From contig NZ_CP113088.1 in the NCBI RefSeq assembly GCF_026625145.1, positions 992,001-1,056,000 of the forward strand: a DNA stretch of 64,000 bases. The letters are read 5' to 3'. The notes under the pieces are model-generated. The model ran no database searches, was not told where the DNA came from, and was given only the letters and a program-made list of their open reading frames with translations. This DNA comes from Lacinutrix neustonica. Lineage in GTDB: Bacteria; Bacteroidota; Bacteroidia; Flavobacteriales; Flavobacteriaceae. Of the stretch, positions 36,893-47,900 are shown piece after piece; position 1 is the stretch's first letter, and each line of letters begins with the position of its first letter. Made by a program: the position numbers and the translations under genes.

Positions 36893-39691
36893 TATTTAAA
36901 TTTTTAAAAGTGTTCAATTCTACCATTAATTCCTCACAGGCTTGCGTACATACATTTTCAAGTTGAAACACCATCTCTTCGATGTTTTCTGTTTGCTCTC
37001 CGGCGCTGGCATATTCCTGAATTTTTTTTGCAATGTTTTCGAAATGAACACTTATTCCCATTATGGAAAATGAAGGAATCATTTTATGTACAGCGTCTTG
37101 TAACAACGGCCAATCCTTATTTAACACCCCTTGTTTCATTGCTATAATTAAAGGAGGTGTCTGTTCTAGATAGAGAGAAATCATTTCTATCATCAATATC
37201 TTATTAGATTTAGTACGGGTATTCAAATAGTGTAAATTAGTACACTTTATGCTTACTGGATTAACAAGCTCATCTACCTCAGCGTCGTTCACCACATGTG
37301 TTTTTTTTATAAACCCTAACATTTTACTATATAATAGCCGTTCATCAACAGGCTTTGCTATATAGTCATTCATCCCAACCGCTGTACATTTATCCAAATC
37401 TACTGTAGTCACGTCTGCTGTTAAAGCGATAATGGGAATATCACTTTTCATAGTGTTTCGAATATAATCGGTGGCTTCAAACCCATTCATTTCCGGCATC
37501 TGCAAGTCCATTAAAATAAGATCATACGGTATGGTTTGCATTTTATCAATAGCAATTTTTCCATTATCGGCAATATCACAATCAAATCCAAAATCATCCA
37601 ACAGTGTTCTCATAAGTAATTGATTGAGTGGTATATCTTCTACAACCAATACTTTTATGTTAGAGACATCTTTATCGTAGGCTATTAATTCCATTTCTAC
37701 CTCAGCATCTGCTTTTGTTTTCTGAAAAGGTAATACAAAGCTAAAAGTAGATCCTTCATTAATTTCACTGGTCACAAGAATAGATCCACCCTGTAGTTCC
37801 ACTAATTGTTTTACAATAGCAAGCCCCAAACCTGTTCCACCATACAAGCGGGAGGTTCCGCTTGATGCTTGTTGAAAGTTTTCAAATATCGTTTCTATTT
37901 TTGAGTCTGATATTCCTATTCCAGTATCTTTCACTGAGAATTCTACAGATACTTTATGGTCATCTTCATTTAGTAACTTAGTACTGACTGTAATTTTTCC
38001 TTTTGAGGTAAACTTTACCGCATTACTCACTAAATTCAAAATGATTTGATGTAGTCTTACCGGGTCGCCAGCGAGGACCTCAGGAATGTTGTCGTCGTAA
38101 ATTTTAACCAGTTTCAAATTCTTTTCTTGAATTATAGGTTCAAATAAATGAAGCATTGCTGGTAGCGATGAGGAAATTTTAAATGGTATTTGTTCAAACA
38201 TCATTTTACCAGCATCTACTTTTGCCAAATCGAGAATGTCATTAATAAGGACTATTAATGCATCACCACTTACTTTTATGGCTCTTAAATACTCTTTTTG
38301 CTTCGCGGTCAAGTCTGTTTTTAAAACCACTTTCGTAAAACCAATGATGGCATTCATTGGCGTACGTATTTCATGACTCATGTTAGACAAGAATTGCTGT
38401 TTAGCTTTCATAGCTTCTTCAGCAATTAATGTCGCTTTTTCAGCTTTTATTTTTGCTTCCTCAGCAAGTAATGTAGCCATTTCTGCAAACAGCATGGCTT
38501 CTGTAAGCTCTTTAGCTACTTTTTTTGTTCTGTAACATCACGGGCAACAATAACAACCCCATCTACATTTCCATCTTCGTCTTTATACGTGGATCCATTA
38601 AATAATACGTCTGTCAATTTACCGTTTTTATGACGCAGTGTTAATGGAAAATCGGCAACAGACCCTTTTGCAAATACTTCCAAATAAACATCTCTTGCTT
38701 TTTTTGGCTCTGTAAAATAATCTAGAAAATCAGAATCGGTTAGCTCTTCCCTTGTTAGTCCCGTAACATTGGTTAAAGCCTCGTTCATATCTGTTATCTT
38801 CCCCTTTGAACTAATAGTAACCAATGGATCTAGACTCGCTTCAATGAGACTCAAAGAATATTGGGAATCTAATTTTATATTAATATTAGACGCTTGAAGT
38901 TTTTTATTGGTAAGGTCTTGTTTTGTATTCTTAATATTTTGAAACGCCAGTTCCTCATTAGCAACAACCAACTCAGCAGCACGTTTTTCTTTTTCAGTAT
39001 TCTGAAAGGCGAGCTCTTTGTTAGCAATAATCAATTCTGCGGCGCGTTTCTCTTTTACTTTATTTTGATATGCCAATTCTTTATTGGCAATGACCAACTC
39101 AGCAGCACGTTTTTCTTTCTCAGTATTACGGAAGGCGAGCTCTTTGTTAGCAATAATCAATTCTGCGGCGCGTTTCTCTTTTACTTTATTTTGAAACGCC
39201 AGTTCTTTATTGGCAATGACCAACTCAGCAGCACGTTTTTCTATTATTCTATTTTGAGCAGCCAACTCTGCATTAGCTTCTCTTATATCTATCGCCCATT
39301 TTTGAATGGTGACATCACGAGCCGCGGCAAAAACGCCAAGCACATGCCCTTTGTCATCTCTATAAACGGAAGCATTATATAATACATCCATTAAATCTCC
39401 ATTTTTATGTTTTATCGTTAATGGATAATCCGACACAAAACCTTTTTCAAAGACTTGCAAATACCCTTCCTGTGCTTTTTTAGGGTCTGTGAAATACTGC
39501 GAAAAATTAGTGTCAATAAGTGCTTCCCGCGAAATGCCCGTAGCATTTATCGATGCTTTGTTAACATCTGTAATTTTCCCTTCTGCACTTATAGTGACTA
39601 AGGGGTCTAAGCTAGCCTCAATTAGACTACGCGCATAATTAAAATCTGTAACTTGTGTGTGTTTCATGTCTTTCATTGTCATGGGATTCAA
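36885..39691 (-). CDS. Hybrid histidine kinase: PAS, coiled coil, PAS, HisKA, HATPase, REC, HPt
   Basis: About 935 aa. Order: PAS (residues 15-130), coiled coil of five 21-residue repeats (151-255), second PAS (275-390), HisKA with MSHEIRTPMNA (His), HATPase (IILNLVSNAVKF, GIGISDSK, GGTGLGLAI), receiver (LILMDLQMPEMNG) and a C-terminal HPt (DAVHKMIPSF). Two frames are separated at 38515: seven A are present where EQKKVAKEL needs eight, a homopolymer break and not a CCAGA site. No membrane helix is visible, so it is a cytosolic sensor, possibly of redox or a small ligand via PAS. Confidence 0.85.
38927..39241 (-). repeat. 63-bp coding tandem repeat, five units
   Basis: Encodes EKRAAELVIANKELAFQN plus three linker residues, five times. 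Linkers alternate KVK and TEK, so the larger unit is 126 bp. 21 residues are exactly three heptads, so copy-number change keeps the coiled-coil register. Confidence 0.85.
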
Positions 39692-39704
39692 GCCCTTATC
39701 TTGA

Positions 39705-40264
39705 TCAAATTTCTTCTAATGGGCTACGTCTTTTATCCTTTAATTTTTTAAAGTGAGAAGGCGAAAGTCCAGTCATTTTTTTAAACTGATTCGATAAATG
39801 GGCGACACTACTATAATTCATTTTCCAAGCAATTTCAGTAATATTTAATTCGCCGTAAATAATGAATTCCTTGATTCTTTCTATTTTGTGTGCAATAATG
39901 AATTGCTCAATAGTCGTGCCTTGAACTTCAGAGAATAAGTTAGACATATACGTGTAATCATGGCTTAACTTCTCGCTTAAATAATTTGAAAAATTTACTT
40001 TGATTACTGCATCAGAATGATGCACCATTTCAATTATGGCATTTTTTATTTTCTCAATTAAAACAGCCCGTTTATCGTCCATCAATTCAAATCCGGATTT
40101 AAGTAAAACGGCTTTAATTTGATTTCGCAGTTCGGGGTAATGTTTTCCATGACCTCTACTTCACCTAAATCTACAATAACGAAGTGTAGACCTAGCTTTG
40201 TTAAATCTTCTTTAACTGCTATTTTGCAGCGGTTGCTTACCATGTATTTAATATGTAGTTTCAA
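39705..40264 (-). CDS. AraC-type DNA-binding protein
   Basis: About 186 aa after restoring CCAGAA at 40131-40135 (TTCGG on the + strand; ITPELRNQIKA expected). The N-terminal 55 residues (MKLHIKYMVSNRCK) recur before many flavobacterial AraC domains. The C-terminal part has two helix-turn-helix units (DYTYMSNLFSEVQGTT, NITEIAWKMNYSSVAHLSNQFKKMTGLSPSHFKK). It lies 13 bases upstream of the hybrid kinase and probably belongs to the same signalling unit. Confidence 0.82.
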
Positions 40265-40368
40265 AAGATTTTTTTTTAAATGTACAACTAAAACAGTTCA
40301 AAAAGCTGTTGTTTCTCAGACAAAAGATATGTTATAGTATAAATATAATTTCATCCTTTTTTTAGAAA

Positions 40369-41436
40369 TTATTTATGAGTCAGCACCCACAGTTCTACTT
40401 CTTCTAGTGCACGCCAATGTTGATCACGCTTTGTTTTTGAGGACGCTAATTTTACAGACTTTTTAAAAAAATGTTCCAATTGAAATCGCCCACCTTCGGT
40501 AAGTTCCTTTTCTATAGGATGTACTGTTGTTACATTAGTTATTTGGGCTAAATTCGAGAATAAGAGCACTAGCTTTCCTTCGGCAAAAGACGTTGTTTGG
40601 CGCCTTCAAAAAAATCAGGAAAGAGGTTTTCATTATAATAAATAGCTTCCTCAAGGTTGTCAACATTATGGGATTCGCGTAACCAGGGCGGATTAAAAAC
40701 TATAAGTTCTGTTTGTTTTTCAAACTTTCCAAAAAGATACCCCAAATCTAAATCAATTTTCCGAGATAACTTTGTCTCCCCCATATACTCTGTTAACCCT
40801 ATAATGGCATTAGGATTTATGTCTGTACCAAAAACCTTTTGAAAGCCATGCTTTATCATTTGTAGTGATAGAACGCCACTACCAATGCCAACGTCTATTG
40901 CCGTTTTTTTCGCCCCCTCATAATATTTTAACCAACGATCGAAAAGTTCTAAATGATCGAAACGCGTAGGGAAATAAGTCCCATAATAGGGATGTAATTT
41001 ATTCCTTAACATAGGAATAGTAATGCCATTTTTGTACCACTGCCAAGCACTGTTGAGTCCTTGTATTTGAGGAAAAGGCAATAAGAAATGACTGGTTTCA
41101 CGGATACAGTTTCTTTAACCATCCTATTGAAGGCCCTTTTTTAACAGACAGTTCATGGTCTGCGATTTCAATTAAGACAAGATTAGACAACTTATGGTAT
41201 TCCGATCGATACGCCCGTTGTTCCTGGAAAGAGCTATTTGGCAACTTTCGCTTAAGATGCATTTTTAACGCCTTAAGCAACAATAAACCATTACTGTAAA
41301 ACGCCGTTATTAACACCGGTTTTCCTGCTTCTAATATTTTTATGGTCTGCTTGAAATCTGTTTCCCGATTAAACAGGTCTATCCGGTTTCCTTTAGCCAT
41401 AGGTGCCGGTTTGTTTATTTCTATATTTGAAATCAT
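40369..41436 (-). CDS. Methyltransferase, small-domain (MTS) type
   Basis: About 355 aa after correcting TCACGG at 41098 and TTCGG at 40579, both CCAGA-type sites. SAM-binding motif AIDVGIGSGVLSLQMIKHG and catalytic VFNPPWL (the NPPW/NPPY motif of amino-methylating enzymes such as PrmC, RlmG and RsmC) identify an N-methyltransferase of rRNA, protein or base. The N-terminal domain (EAGKPVLITAFYSNG) is unassigned. The exact substrate is unknown. Confidence 0.78.
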
Positions 41437-42105
41437 TTTTTGAGTGCACTTCCATAAAATGGTTGCTGCTTATTTATTATGGAGTCCAGTGTATAGTGAT
41501 AAAAAATGGAACAAATAAGAAAACCGTTTTAAAAAAGTCTTGTTTTAAAATTGAAACGAATTGCAGCCTAATGACATCGGCAAAACGTATTATTAACATT
41601 ACTATTGAGATACTGGTGTATAGCAATCAGGCATCAAATTGACTACTAAGTTTCATTAATCGAAATAAAAGCTTAAAAAACAGCCTCAACCATTCGCTGA
41701 AGTGTTGCGAAGAGGTCATTAATATCAAGAGATCATTAACACAAAAGTAAAGATACCGTATTAAAACCCATTACCACCATACTCCTCTACTAATTAGCGA
41801 ACAACACCCTATTATTATAGTTAGTGCCTCATTATTAAAAGTAGAAGAAATGATTTAAAGTTAAAATAACGGAGCATAAGCAATGACCTCCAAAGCTAAA
41901 GTGCACCCCTCCTTTCTAGCGAGAATTAACTCATGGGAATAGCATGAGGTACTGTTCGTGGCGCACCAATGTATTAAATAAACGTTTAGCATACTTCGTC
42001 AATGCTCTCATCAACTGGTAAGTATGAATACATTAAAAAAAACATAAAAAAAAGCGCAATCGTACGATTGCGCTTTTTACTAGAGACTGACTCTAAAAAT
42101 CAATA
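41437..42105. other. Intergenic region with a terminator near its right end
   Basis: About 670 bases without a gene I can support; short frames only. At 42045-42078 AAAAAAAGCGCAATCG and CGATTGCGCTTTTT form a strong stem loop with flanking A and T runs, ending the - strand DUF2911 gene. Confidence 0.6.
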
Positions 42106-42964
42106 TTACTTAGCCCCCCATTCTTTAAGAGACGCTTTATTCATTTTTACATAATCTGTATTACCCGCTTTTTCAGCAGCAGCTAAAGAGGCCTTTGCTG
42201 CAGCAATTGCACCTTCTTTATTTCCTGCTTTGGCATGAATTAAAGATTGCTGACGTAAATACCAAAAACGTGGTTCGTCCTTAGTCATATCTACAGCCTT
42301 ATCAATCCATTTCACTGCTTTTTCAATATCTTTACCTTCTTGTAAATAATATACTGCCGATGAATAATAATCTGCAGCACTAGGTCCGAGACATAGCCTT
42401 TTCTATATTTGCAGATACTTTTTTTGCCGTTGGCACTTCTATTTTAACAGGAACATAAACATCTTCCCATAGCATTCCTAAGGTTGCTGAATTGTTAGAC
42501 AAATCATCCAGTATAATCGTAAACGTTTCCATTTTCATAGGCATTTTCATAACGTCAGCTTTCACCGTTGTTACCACTTTACTATCATCCCATTTTGCTG
42601 GTGTACCCCAGTTATCTGCATCAGAATAAAAAACAACATCCCAAGATTTTTCGTTCGGTGTTGTAAAAACGGCATAAGATCCAGCTTTCACTTCTTTTCC
42701 ACCAATCATAACATCATCACTAAACGTGATTTTTGTATTTGCATTTGCGCCTGTTCTCCATAATTTTCCATAAGGTACTAGATCTCCAAAAATGGTACGT
42801 CCTTTCATCCCAGGTCTTGAGTATTCTAAAGTAACATCGGTTAGTCCAACTTTCTGTTCTACTTTTGAGAACGGACTCGGTTGTGGTGTTTCTACTTGGG
42901 CATAGGTAGTATTTGTAGTAAATGATACAGCAAATACCATAGCCAATAAAAGTAATTTTTTCAT
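42106..42964 (-). CDS. DUF2911 protein with TPR-like tail
   Basis: 285 aa after correcting CCGAGA at 42386-42391 (AMSGPSAADYY expected). A signal peptide (MKKLLLLAMVFAVSFTTNTTYAQ) is followed by DUF2911: LEYSRPGMKGRTIFGDLVPYGKLWRTGANANT, FYSDADNWGTP. The C-terminal 90 residues form a tetratricopeptide-like tail (DIEKAVKWIDKAVDM, KEGAIAAAKASLAAAEKAG). Periplasmic, function unknown, very common in Bacteroidota. Confidence 0.85.
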
Positions 42965-43078
42965 AATATTTTAAGTGTGTTGGTTATAAAACGAGAGTAA
43001 ATTTACGAATAAGCTAGGCTTTTGCTTGTTAATAAAACCTTAAATTAACCAGAAAGTATTTGTATTTCTCATTCATTA

Positions 43079-43094
43079 ATCGTAACATTGCAAT
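43079..43094 (+). promoter_or_regulatory. Possible ArsR operator
   Basis: ATCGTAACATTGCAAT is an imperfect palindrome (10 of 16 positions) of the kind bound by ArsR/SmtB proteins, 11 bases before the arsR start. Autoregulation is inferred. Confidence 0.35.
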
Positions 43095-43105
43095 AAACAA
43101 ATTAA

Positions 43106-43438
43106 ATGGGCTTAATTAAATCAGAAAAGTTCACAAAAGAACAAAACACAATCGCATTATTTGCAAAAGCATTTGGGCATCCGGCTCGCGTGGCTATCAT
43201 TCAACATCTTTTTGAAATCAATTCTTGCGTCTGTGGCGATTTAGTCAATCAAATTGGGTTGGCACAACCCACCATTTCACAACATTTAAAAGAACTAAAA
43301 ACATTAGGATTAATTAAAGGCTCGGTGGAAGGCACTAGTGTTTGCTATTGTATAGACCCGGAAAATTGGAAATCTATGAAAACGGTGTTGTTCGCTTTTT
43401 TAAATGAAGACACTATAAACCACGGCGACTGCTGTTAA
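43106..43438 (+). CDS. arsR: ArsR/SmtB-family repressor
   Basis: 110 aa. Winged helix with the NSCVCGDLVNQIGLAQPTISQHLKELKTLGLI recognition region: the Cys-Val-Cys pair at the start of the DNA-binding helix is the arsenite-sensing type (ELCVC motif of ArsR). Metalloid binding should release it from DNA. It heads a + strand operon whose content fits arsenic handling. It ends HGDCC, a further Cys pair. Confidence 0.88.
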   Translation: MGLIKSEKFTKEQNTIALFAKAFGHPARVAIIQHLFEINSCVCGDLVNQIGLAQPTISQHLKELKTLGLIKGSVEGTSVCYCIDPENWKSMKTVLFAFLNEDTINHGDCC

Positions 43439-43450
43439 TACTTAAACATT

Positions 43451-43918
43451 ATGACACTTACAGAAATTAAAAATACCTTAGAAAAATTAGACACGATTTC
43501 ATTTACCTTACCAAATGGGACATTAGTTCCTAACCATTTTCATGTCACAGAAATAGGAAAGATTTCTAAAACCTTTATAGATTGTGGTGGTACTTTAAGG
43601 CAAGAAAAAAAAGTGAATTTTCAGCTCCGGAATGCAAACGATTATGATCACAGATTACATCCCGAAAAACTCTTAAAAATTATAGCACTCTCTCAAGACA
43701 CTTTAAATCTTGAAGACTTAGAAATAGAGGTGGAATACCAAGGGGAGCAAACCATTGAAAAATTTGGTTTAGCCTTTGAGAACAATACTTTTTTATTAAC
43801 GTCTTTAGTCACAGATTGTTTAGCGAAAGATGCCTGTGGTATTCCCGTTAAACAAAAAGTAAAACTCTCTCAGCTGCAAGATCAAGCTAGCTGCTCTCCT
43901 GAATCTGGTTGCTGTTAG
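43451..43918 (+). CDS. DUF6428-family protein
   Basis: 155 aa. Matches the small family usually placed between arsR and arsC-type genes in Bacteroidota: FTLPNGTLVPNHFHVTEIGK, FIDCGGTLR, HRLHPEKLLKII, VKQKVKLSQL. It has many His and Cys, and the tail SCSPESGCC could bind metalloid; that is inference. Twelve bases separate it from arsR, one base from the next gene. Confidence 0.82.
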   Translation: MTLTEIKNTLEKLDTISFTLPNGTLVPNHFHVTEIGKISKTFIDCGGTLRQEKKVNFQLRNANDYDHRLHPEKLLKIIALSQDTLNLEDLEIEVEYQGEQTIEKFGLAFENNTFLLTSLVTDCLAKDACGIPVKQKVKLSQLQDQASCSPESGCC

Positions 43919-43919
43919 C

Positions 43920-44408
43920 ATGGAATGCGTTGGCATAAATAAAACCAACTATGTTCAAGTTCAAACCATTTATAAAGAAGGGATTAACACAGCGTTGGCC
44001 ACGTTTGAAACAGAAGTTCCCGATTGGGATAAGTGGCAGGCCGCTCACCTATCGTTTGGTAGACTTTTAGCTAAAGAAAAAAATGCTTATTTGGGTTGGG
44101 CTGCGTTAAGTGCCACATCCACAAGACCAGTTTACAGAGGTGTTGCAGAAGCGAGCGTTTATGTGGCGAAGGATCACCGCGGACAAGGCATTGGAAAACG
44201 ATTATTAGAGCAGCTAATTACCATAAGTGAAAACAATGAGATTTGGACCTTACAAGCCGGTATTATGAGGGAAAATAAAAGCAGTCTTAACTTACATTTG
44301 GGTTGCGGTTTTAGAATCATTGGTTATAGAGAAAAAATAGGAAAATTGAATAATAAGTGGCTAGATAATATTATTTTAGAAAGAAGAAGTAAAACCGTTG
44401 GGGTTTAG
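43920..44408 (+). CDS. GNAT N-acetyltransferase (ArsN/Pat-like)
   Basis: 162 aa. Phosphinothricin-acetyltransferase type GNAT: IYKEGINTALATFETEVPDWDKW, VAEASVYVAKDHRGQGIGKRLL (acetyl-CoA pyrophosphate loop), NLHLGCGFRIIGYREKIGK. Members in ars operons (ArsN) acetylate arsenic-containing phosphinothricin analogues such as arsinothricin; the context supports that but does not prove it. Confidence 0.8.
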   Translation: MECVGINKTNYVQVQTIYKEGINTALATFETEVPDWDKWQAAHLSFGRLLAKEKNAYLGWAALSATSTRPVYRGVAEASVYVAKDHRGQGIGKRLLEQLITISENNEIWTLQAGIMRENKSSLNLHLGCGFRIIGYREKIGKLNNKWLDNIILERRSKTVGV

Positions 44409-44434
44409 CTTTATTAAAAAAACAGCTCAAAAGC

Positions 44435-45071
44435 ATGATACAATCAGAAAATAGAACCTCTTTTGATTCCCTACAAATCCACATACAAACGCTCAATGTT
44501 ATAACGGTTAGCGATGACCGAAAAAAAGTACTACAACCCCTTGTTGACTATATTACAGAGAAAAAAAGCGCTCATGAGCCTATTAGGCTTAACTTTATTT
44601 GCACTCATAATTCACGTAGAAGCCATTTATCTCAAGTATGGGCACAGATTATGGCCTTTTATTATAAGGTAGAAAAAGTAACCTGCTATTCCGGTGGTAC
44701 AGAAGCCACGGCATTATTCCCTAAAATAGCTGAGACGTTACAAAGCTGTGGGGTGCAAATTGAAACACTATCTGTGGAAAGTAATCCCGTATATGGTATT
44801 AAATTTGACGCTAACGCGCATCCCATTATTGGTTTTTCAAAAACATTTGATCATGTGTTCAATCCAGGAGTCAGCGTTTGCGGCCATATTAACCTGCTCA
44901 TCCGCAGATGAAGCCTGCCCTTTTATTGCTGGTGCGGAAAGAAGGATTCCTGTGACCTATGACGATCCAAAGCTATTTGATAATACGCCACAACAGGACG
45001 AAAAATATCCGGAGCGCTCCAACCAAATAGCAACAGAAATGAAGTATGTTTTTGAACAAGTAAAAAACTAA
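44435..45071 (+). CDS. Low-molecular-weight phosphatase-type arsenate reductase
   Basis: 211 aa after correction. N-terminal LNFICTHNSRRSHLSQVWAQ is the CX5R phosphate-type loop (Cys, Arg), with a later TCSSADEACPF Cys pair and IPVTYDDPKLFD. The frame breaks near 44874-44879: CCAGGA is one base too long for CCAGA, which would give NPESAFAAIL. It converts arsenate to arsenite, which the aquaporin beside it could release. Confidence 0.82.
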
Positions 45072-45139
45072 GATTTCTATTTTCATAGGAATAATTAAGT
45101 ACAACCTTAAACAGATTCCCACTTTCGTGGGAAATAAAT

Positions 45140-45812
45140 ATGAAAAAATACTACGCTGAAGCAATCGGAACATTCGCAATGGTTTTTTGTGGAACTGGTG
45201 CTATGACCATCAATGAAATTACAAATGGAGATATTTCTCACGTTGGTGTTGCAATGACTTGGGGATTAATAGTCATGGCCATGATTTATGCTTTTGGAGA
45301 CATCTCTCGGCGCCCATTTTAATCCCGCGGTATCTATTGGATTTGCCTTTGCCAAACGCTTTGCCTGGAAAGAAGTCCCTAAATACATTATTGCTCAAGC
45401 CATTGGAGCAATAGTAGCCAGTGCGCTTTTGTGGTTTCTATTTCCTGATAGTCAGTTTTTAGGGGAAACCACCCCCGCTCAAGGATTTCCCCCATACAAA
45501 GCTGCCATTTTGGAGTTTCTACTCACGTTCTTTTTAATGGTTGTTATTATCAATGTGTCTACAGGAAGTAAAGAAATTGGCACGATGGCTGCCATTGCTG
45601 TAGGCGGCGTTATTTTACTCGAAGCCATGTTTGCTGGCCCAATGACAAAGGCCTCCATGAACCCTATTCGCTCCATTGCTCCTGCTCTATTTACTGGTAA
45701 TTATCAGTATTTATGGTTGTATATTTCAGCACCCATATTAGGTGCAATCGCAGCCGTATCGTCTTGTAAACTAGTTAAGGAGGACTCCTGCTGCAAAGAC
45801 ATAAACTGTTAG
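45140..45812 (+). CDS. MIP/aquaporin channel in an ars operon
   Basis: 223 aa after correcting TCTCGG at 45305-45310 (GDISGAHFNPAVS expected). First NPA box HFNPAVS, second degenerate box NPIRS (NPxR with Ile in place of Ala), six membrane helices. In Sinorhizobium AqpS replaces an arsenite pump in the ars operon; the position after arsC suggests the same arsenite exit here. The tail KEDSCCKDINC is Cys-rich, which is unusual for an aquaporin. Confidence 0.82.
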
Positions 45813-45854
45813 TGTATTCGACTACAATCGTAGGTCACAAACTCTTGTTAATTT

Positions 45855-45884
45855 TGTTTAACTTAAACCTTAAACAGTTAAACA
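45855..45884 (+). promoter_or_regulatory. Operator palindrome TGTTTAAC-N14-GTTAAACA, copy 1
   Basis: Exact eight-base half sites, 14-base spacer, followed five bases later by TATCTTTA (-7-like), upstream of the tetR gene. The same half sites, spacer, following ATTTCGTA and -7 position recur at 54634. Probably bound by the TetR protein encoded just downstream. Confidence 0.65.
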
Positions 45885-45917
45885 TTTCGTATCTTTAGGC
45901 TATCAAATTTCAATAAG

Positions 45918-46564
45918 ATGGCAAAGAAAAAAAACATGAGTGCAAATGACATGATTACTTATTATATGGATTATGTATTAGAGCACGACAAGCAACCAAC
46001 ATCGGTCTATAGTTTTGCAAAGCACAACCATTTTGAAGAGTCCAAATTCTATGAGTTTTTCGGTTCGTTTGAAGCCTTAGAAAAAGCAATATTCAATACG
46101 TTCTTCGATAATACAATGACCGCGCTACATAAAAGTCAAGACTATAAAGATTTTGAGCCTCGCAACCAACTCCTTAGTTTCTATTTTACTTTTTTTGAAA
46201 ATTTAACAGCGAATAGAAGTTATGTTATTTATGCCCTACACAAGCATAAAAACAGCATGAAATCACTAGGCGCCTTAGCGACATTAAAGTCAAGCTTTAC
46301 ACATTATATTTCAGAACTAGGCATTGAGATGATTGACCTAAAACAAGATCAATTAGAAAAAATCCAAACTAGAAGCTTAAAAGAGACCGCTTGGCTGCAA
46401 CTCTTATTAACTATAAAATTTCGCTGGATGACACCTCACCTAATTTTGAAAAAACGGATATTTTTATCGAAAAATCGGTAAACACGAGTTTTGATGTGCT
46501 GGATGTTGCACCCCTTAAAAGTTTAATTGACTTTGGAAAATTCATTTTCAAAGAGAAAATCTAG
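45918..46564 (+). CDS. TetR-family regulator
   Basis: About 215 aa after restoring a TTCTGG near 46419 (TTTCGCTGG seen; IKFWLDDTSPNF expected). N-terminal HTH: YSFAKHNHFEESKFYEFFGSFEALEKAIF; the rest is an all-helical ligand domain of the type found beside UbiB-like kinases in Bacteroidota. It heads the photo-oxidative cluster, has the TGTTTAAC palindrome in front, and probably autoregulates. Confidence 0.82.
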
Positions 46565-46589
46565 ATGAATTAATTTAAATTTTACCACT

Positions 46590-47900
46590 TTGAAAACGAT
46601 AGACAACATACCAACCTCAAAAATCCAACGCGCCTCAAAATTAGTCCAAACGGGTGCCAAGGTTGGGGTTAATTATATTAAGTATTATGGTGATCGCATT
46701 ACGAAAACCGAATTAGAATCTAAAGAAAGATTAAATGAAAATAATGCCGAAGACATTTATGATGGCTTAAAAAAACTGAAAGGAAGCGCGCTTAAAGTTG
46801 CGCAAATGCTAAGTATGGAAAAGAGTATATTACCGCAAGCTTATGTAGAGAAATTTTCATTAGCGCAGTTTTCCGTGCCTCCCTTATCGGCGCCCTTAGT
46901 GACCAAAACCTTCAAAAAATACTTTGGTAAATTACCAACTGAAATTTTCGAGACCTTCAATGCAACCTCTGTAAATGCTGCCAGCATCGGGCAGGTACAT
47001 ATTGCAGAAAAGGATGGAAAGAAACTTGCTGTAAAAATTCAATACCCTGGTGTCGCAGAGAGTATTTCTAGTGACTTAGCCATGGTAAAGCCTATTGCTA
47101 TTAAGATGTTTAACATTAAAGGAAAAGATAGCGATAAATACTTTCAGGAAGTAGAAGATAAATTGGTTGAAGAAACTAATTATCTCTTAGAAATTGAACA
47201 AAGTATGGAACTCGTGAAAGCGTGCCAACACATCCCTAATCTCAAATTTCCTCGTTATTACGAAGCATTGTCTTCAGAACGCATCATTACTATGGACTGG
47301 ATGGAAGGTGAACACCTTTCTGAATTCACCGCCTATAATACCGACCAGAACAAAGCAAATATCTTAGGCCAAGCCCTTTGGGATTTCTATATGTTCCAAA
47401 TACATAACTTGAAAAAAGTACATGCCGATCCGCATCCAGGTAATTTTTTAATTTCTAAACAAGGAGAACTCGTTGCTCTAGATTTTGGCTGTATGAAAAG
47501 CATCCCGGACGAATTCTATGTCCCTTATTTTGAATTAGCTAAAAAAGAATGTATCGATAACCCCGAACTTTTTGATGCCAAAATGTATGAATTGGAAATT
47601 CTCCGAGCAGATGATTCGCTCGAAGAACTTGCCTTTTTTAGAAGTTTATTTCACGAAATGTTAAGTTTATTTACCCAGCCGTTCCATAATGAAACTTTTG
47701 ATTTTTCTAATCCACAGTTTTTCGAAAAAATTGGAGAATTAGGCCAGCGGTATAGTAAAAGTGCAGAATTACGTAAAATGAATGGCAATCGAGGCTCTAA
47801 ACATTTTATTTATATCAACCGCACCTTTTTTGGCCTATATAACTTGATGTTTGATTTAAAAGCTCAAGATGTTAAAATAAATAACTTTAACACCTTATAA
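46590..47900 (+). CDS. AarF/UbiB-type atypical kinase
   Basis: 436 aa from a TTG start. Diagnostic ABC1 motifs: KLKGSALKVAQMLSMEKSILPQ (KxGQ-like loop), ASIGQVHIAE with VKIQYPGV (Ala-rich loop and ATP Lys), EETNYLLEIEQ, HADPHPGNFLI and LDFGCMK (catalytic and metal Asp). UbiB proteins control isoprenoid quinone lipids. Here the neighbours suggest a role in photo-oxidative membrane stress. The stop abuts the next ATG. Confidence 0.88.
   Translation: MKTIDNIPTSKIQRASKLVQTGAKVGVNYIKYYGDRITKTELESKERLNENNAEDIYDGLKKLKGSALKVAQMLSMEKSILPQAYVEKFSLAQFSVPPLSAPLVTKTFKKYFGKLPTEIFETFNATSVNAASIGQVHIAEKDGKKLAVKIQYPGVAESISSDLAMVKPIAIKMFNIKGKDSDKYFQEVEDKLVEETNYLLEIEQSMELVKACQHIPNLKFPRYYEALSSERIITMDWMEGEHLSEFTAYNTDQNKANILGQALWDFYMFQIHNLKKVHADPHPGNFLISKQGELVALDFGCMKSIPDEFYVPYFELAKKECIDNPELFDAKMYELEILRADDSLEELAFFRSLFHEMLSLFTQPFHNETFDFSNPQFFEKIGELGQRYSKSAELRKMNGNRGSKHFIYINRTFFGLYNLMFDLKAQDVKINNFNTL

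Noticed and set aside
38894..39382. 162-residue + strand ORF opposite the hybrid kinase
   Set aside because: It is the antisense of the 21-residue repeat region; its length follows from the repeat codons and the amino-acid pattern is repetitive and Phe-rich.
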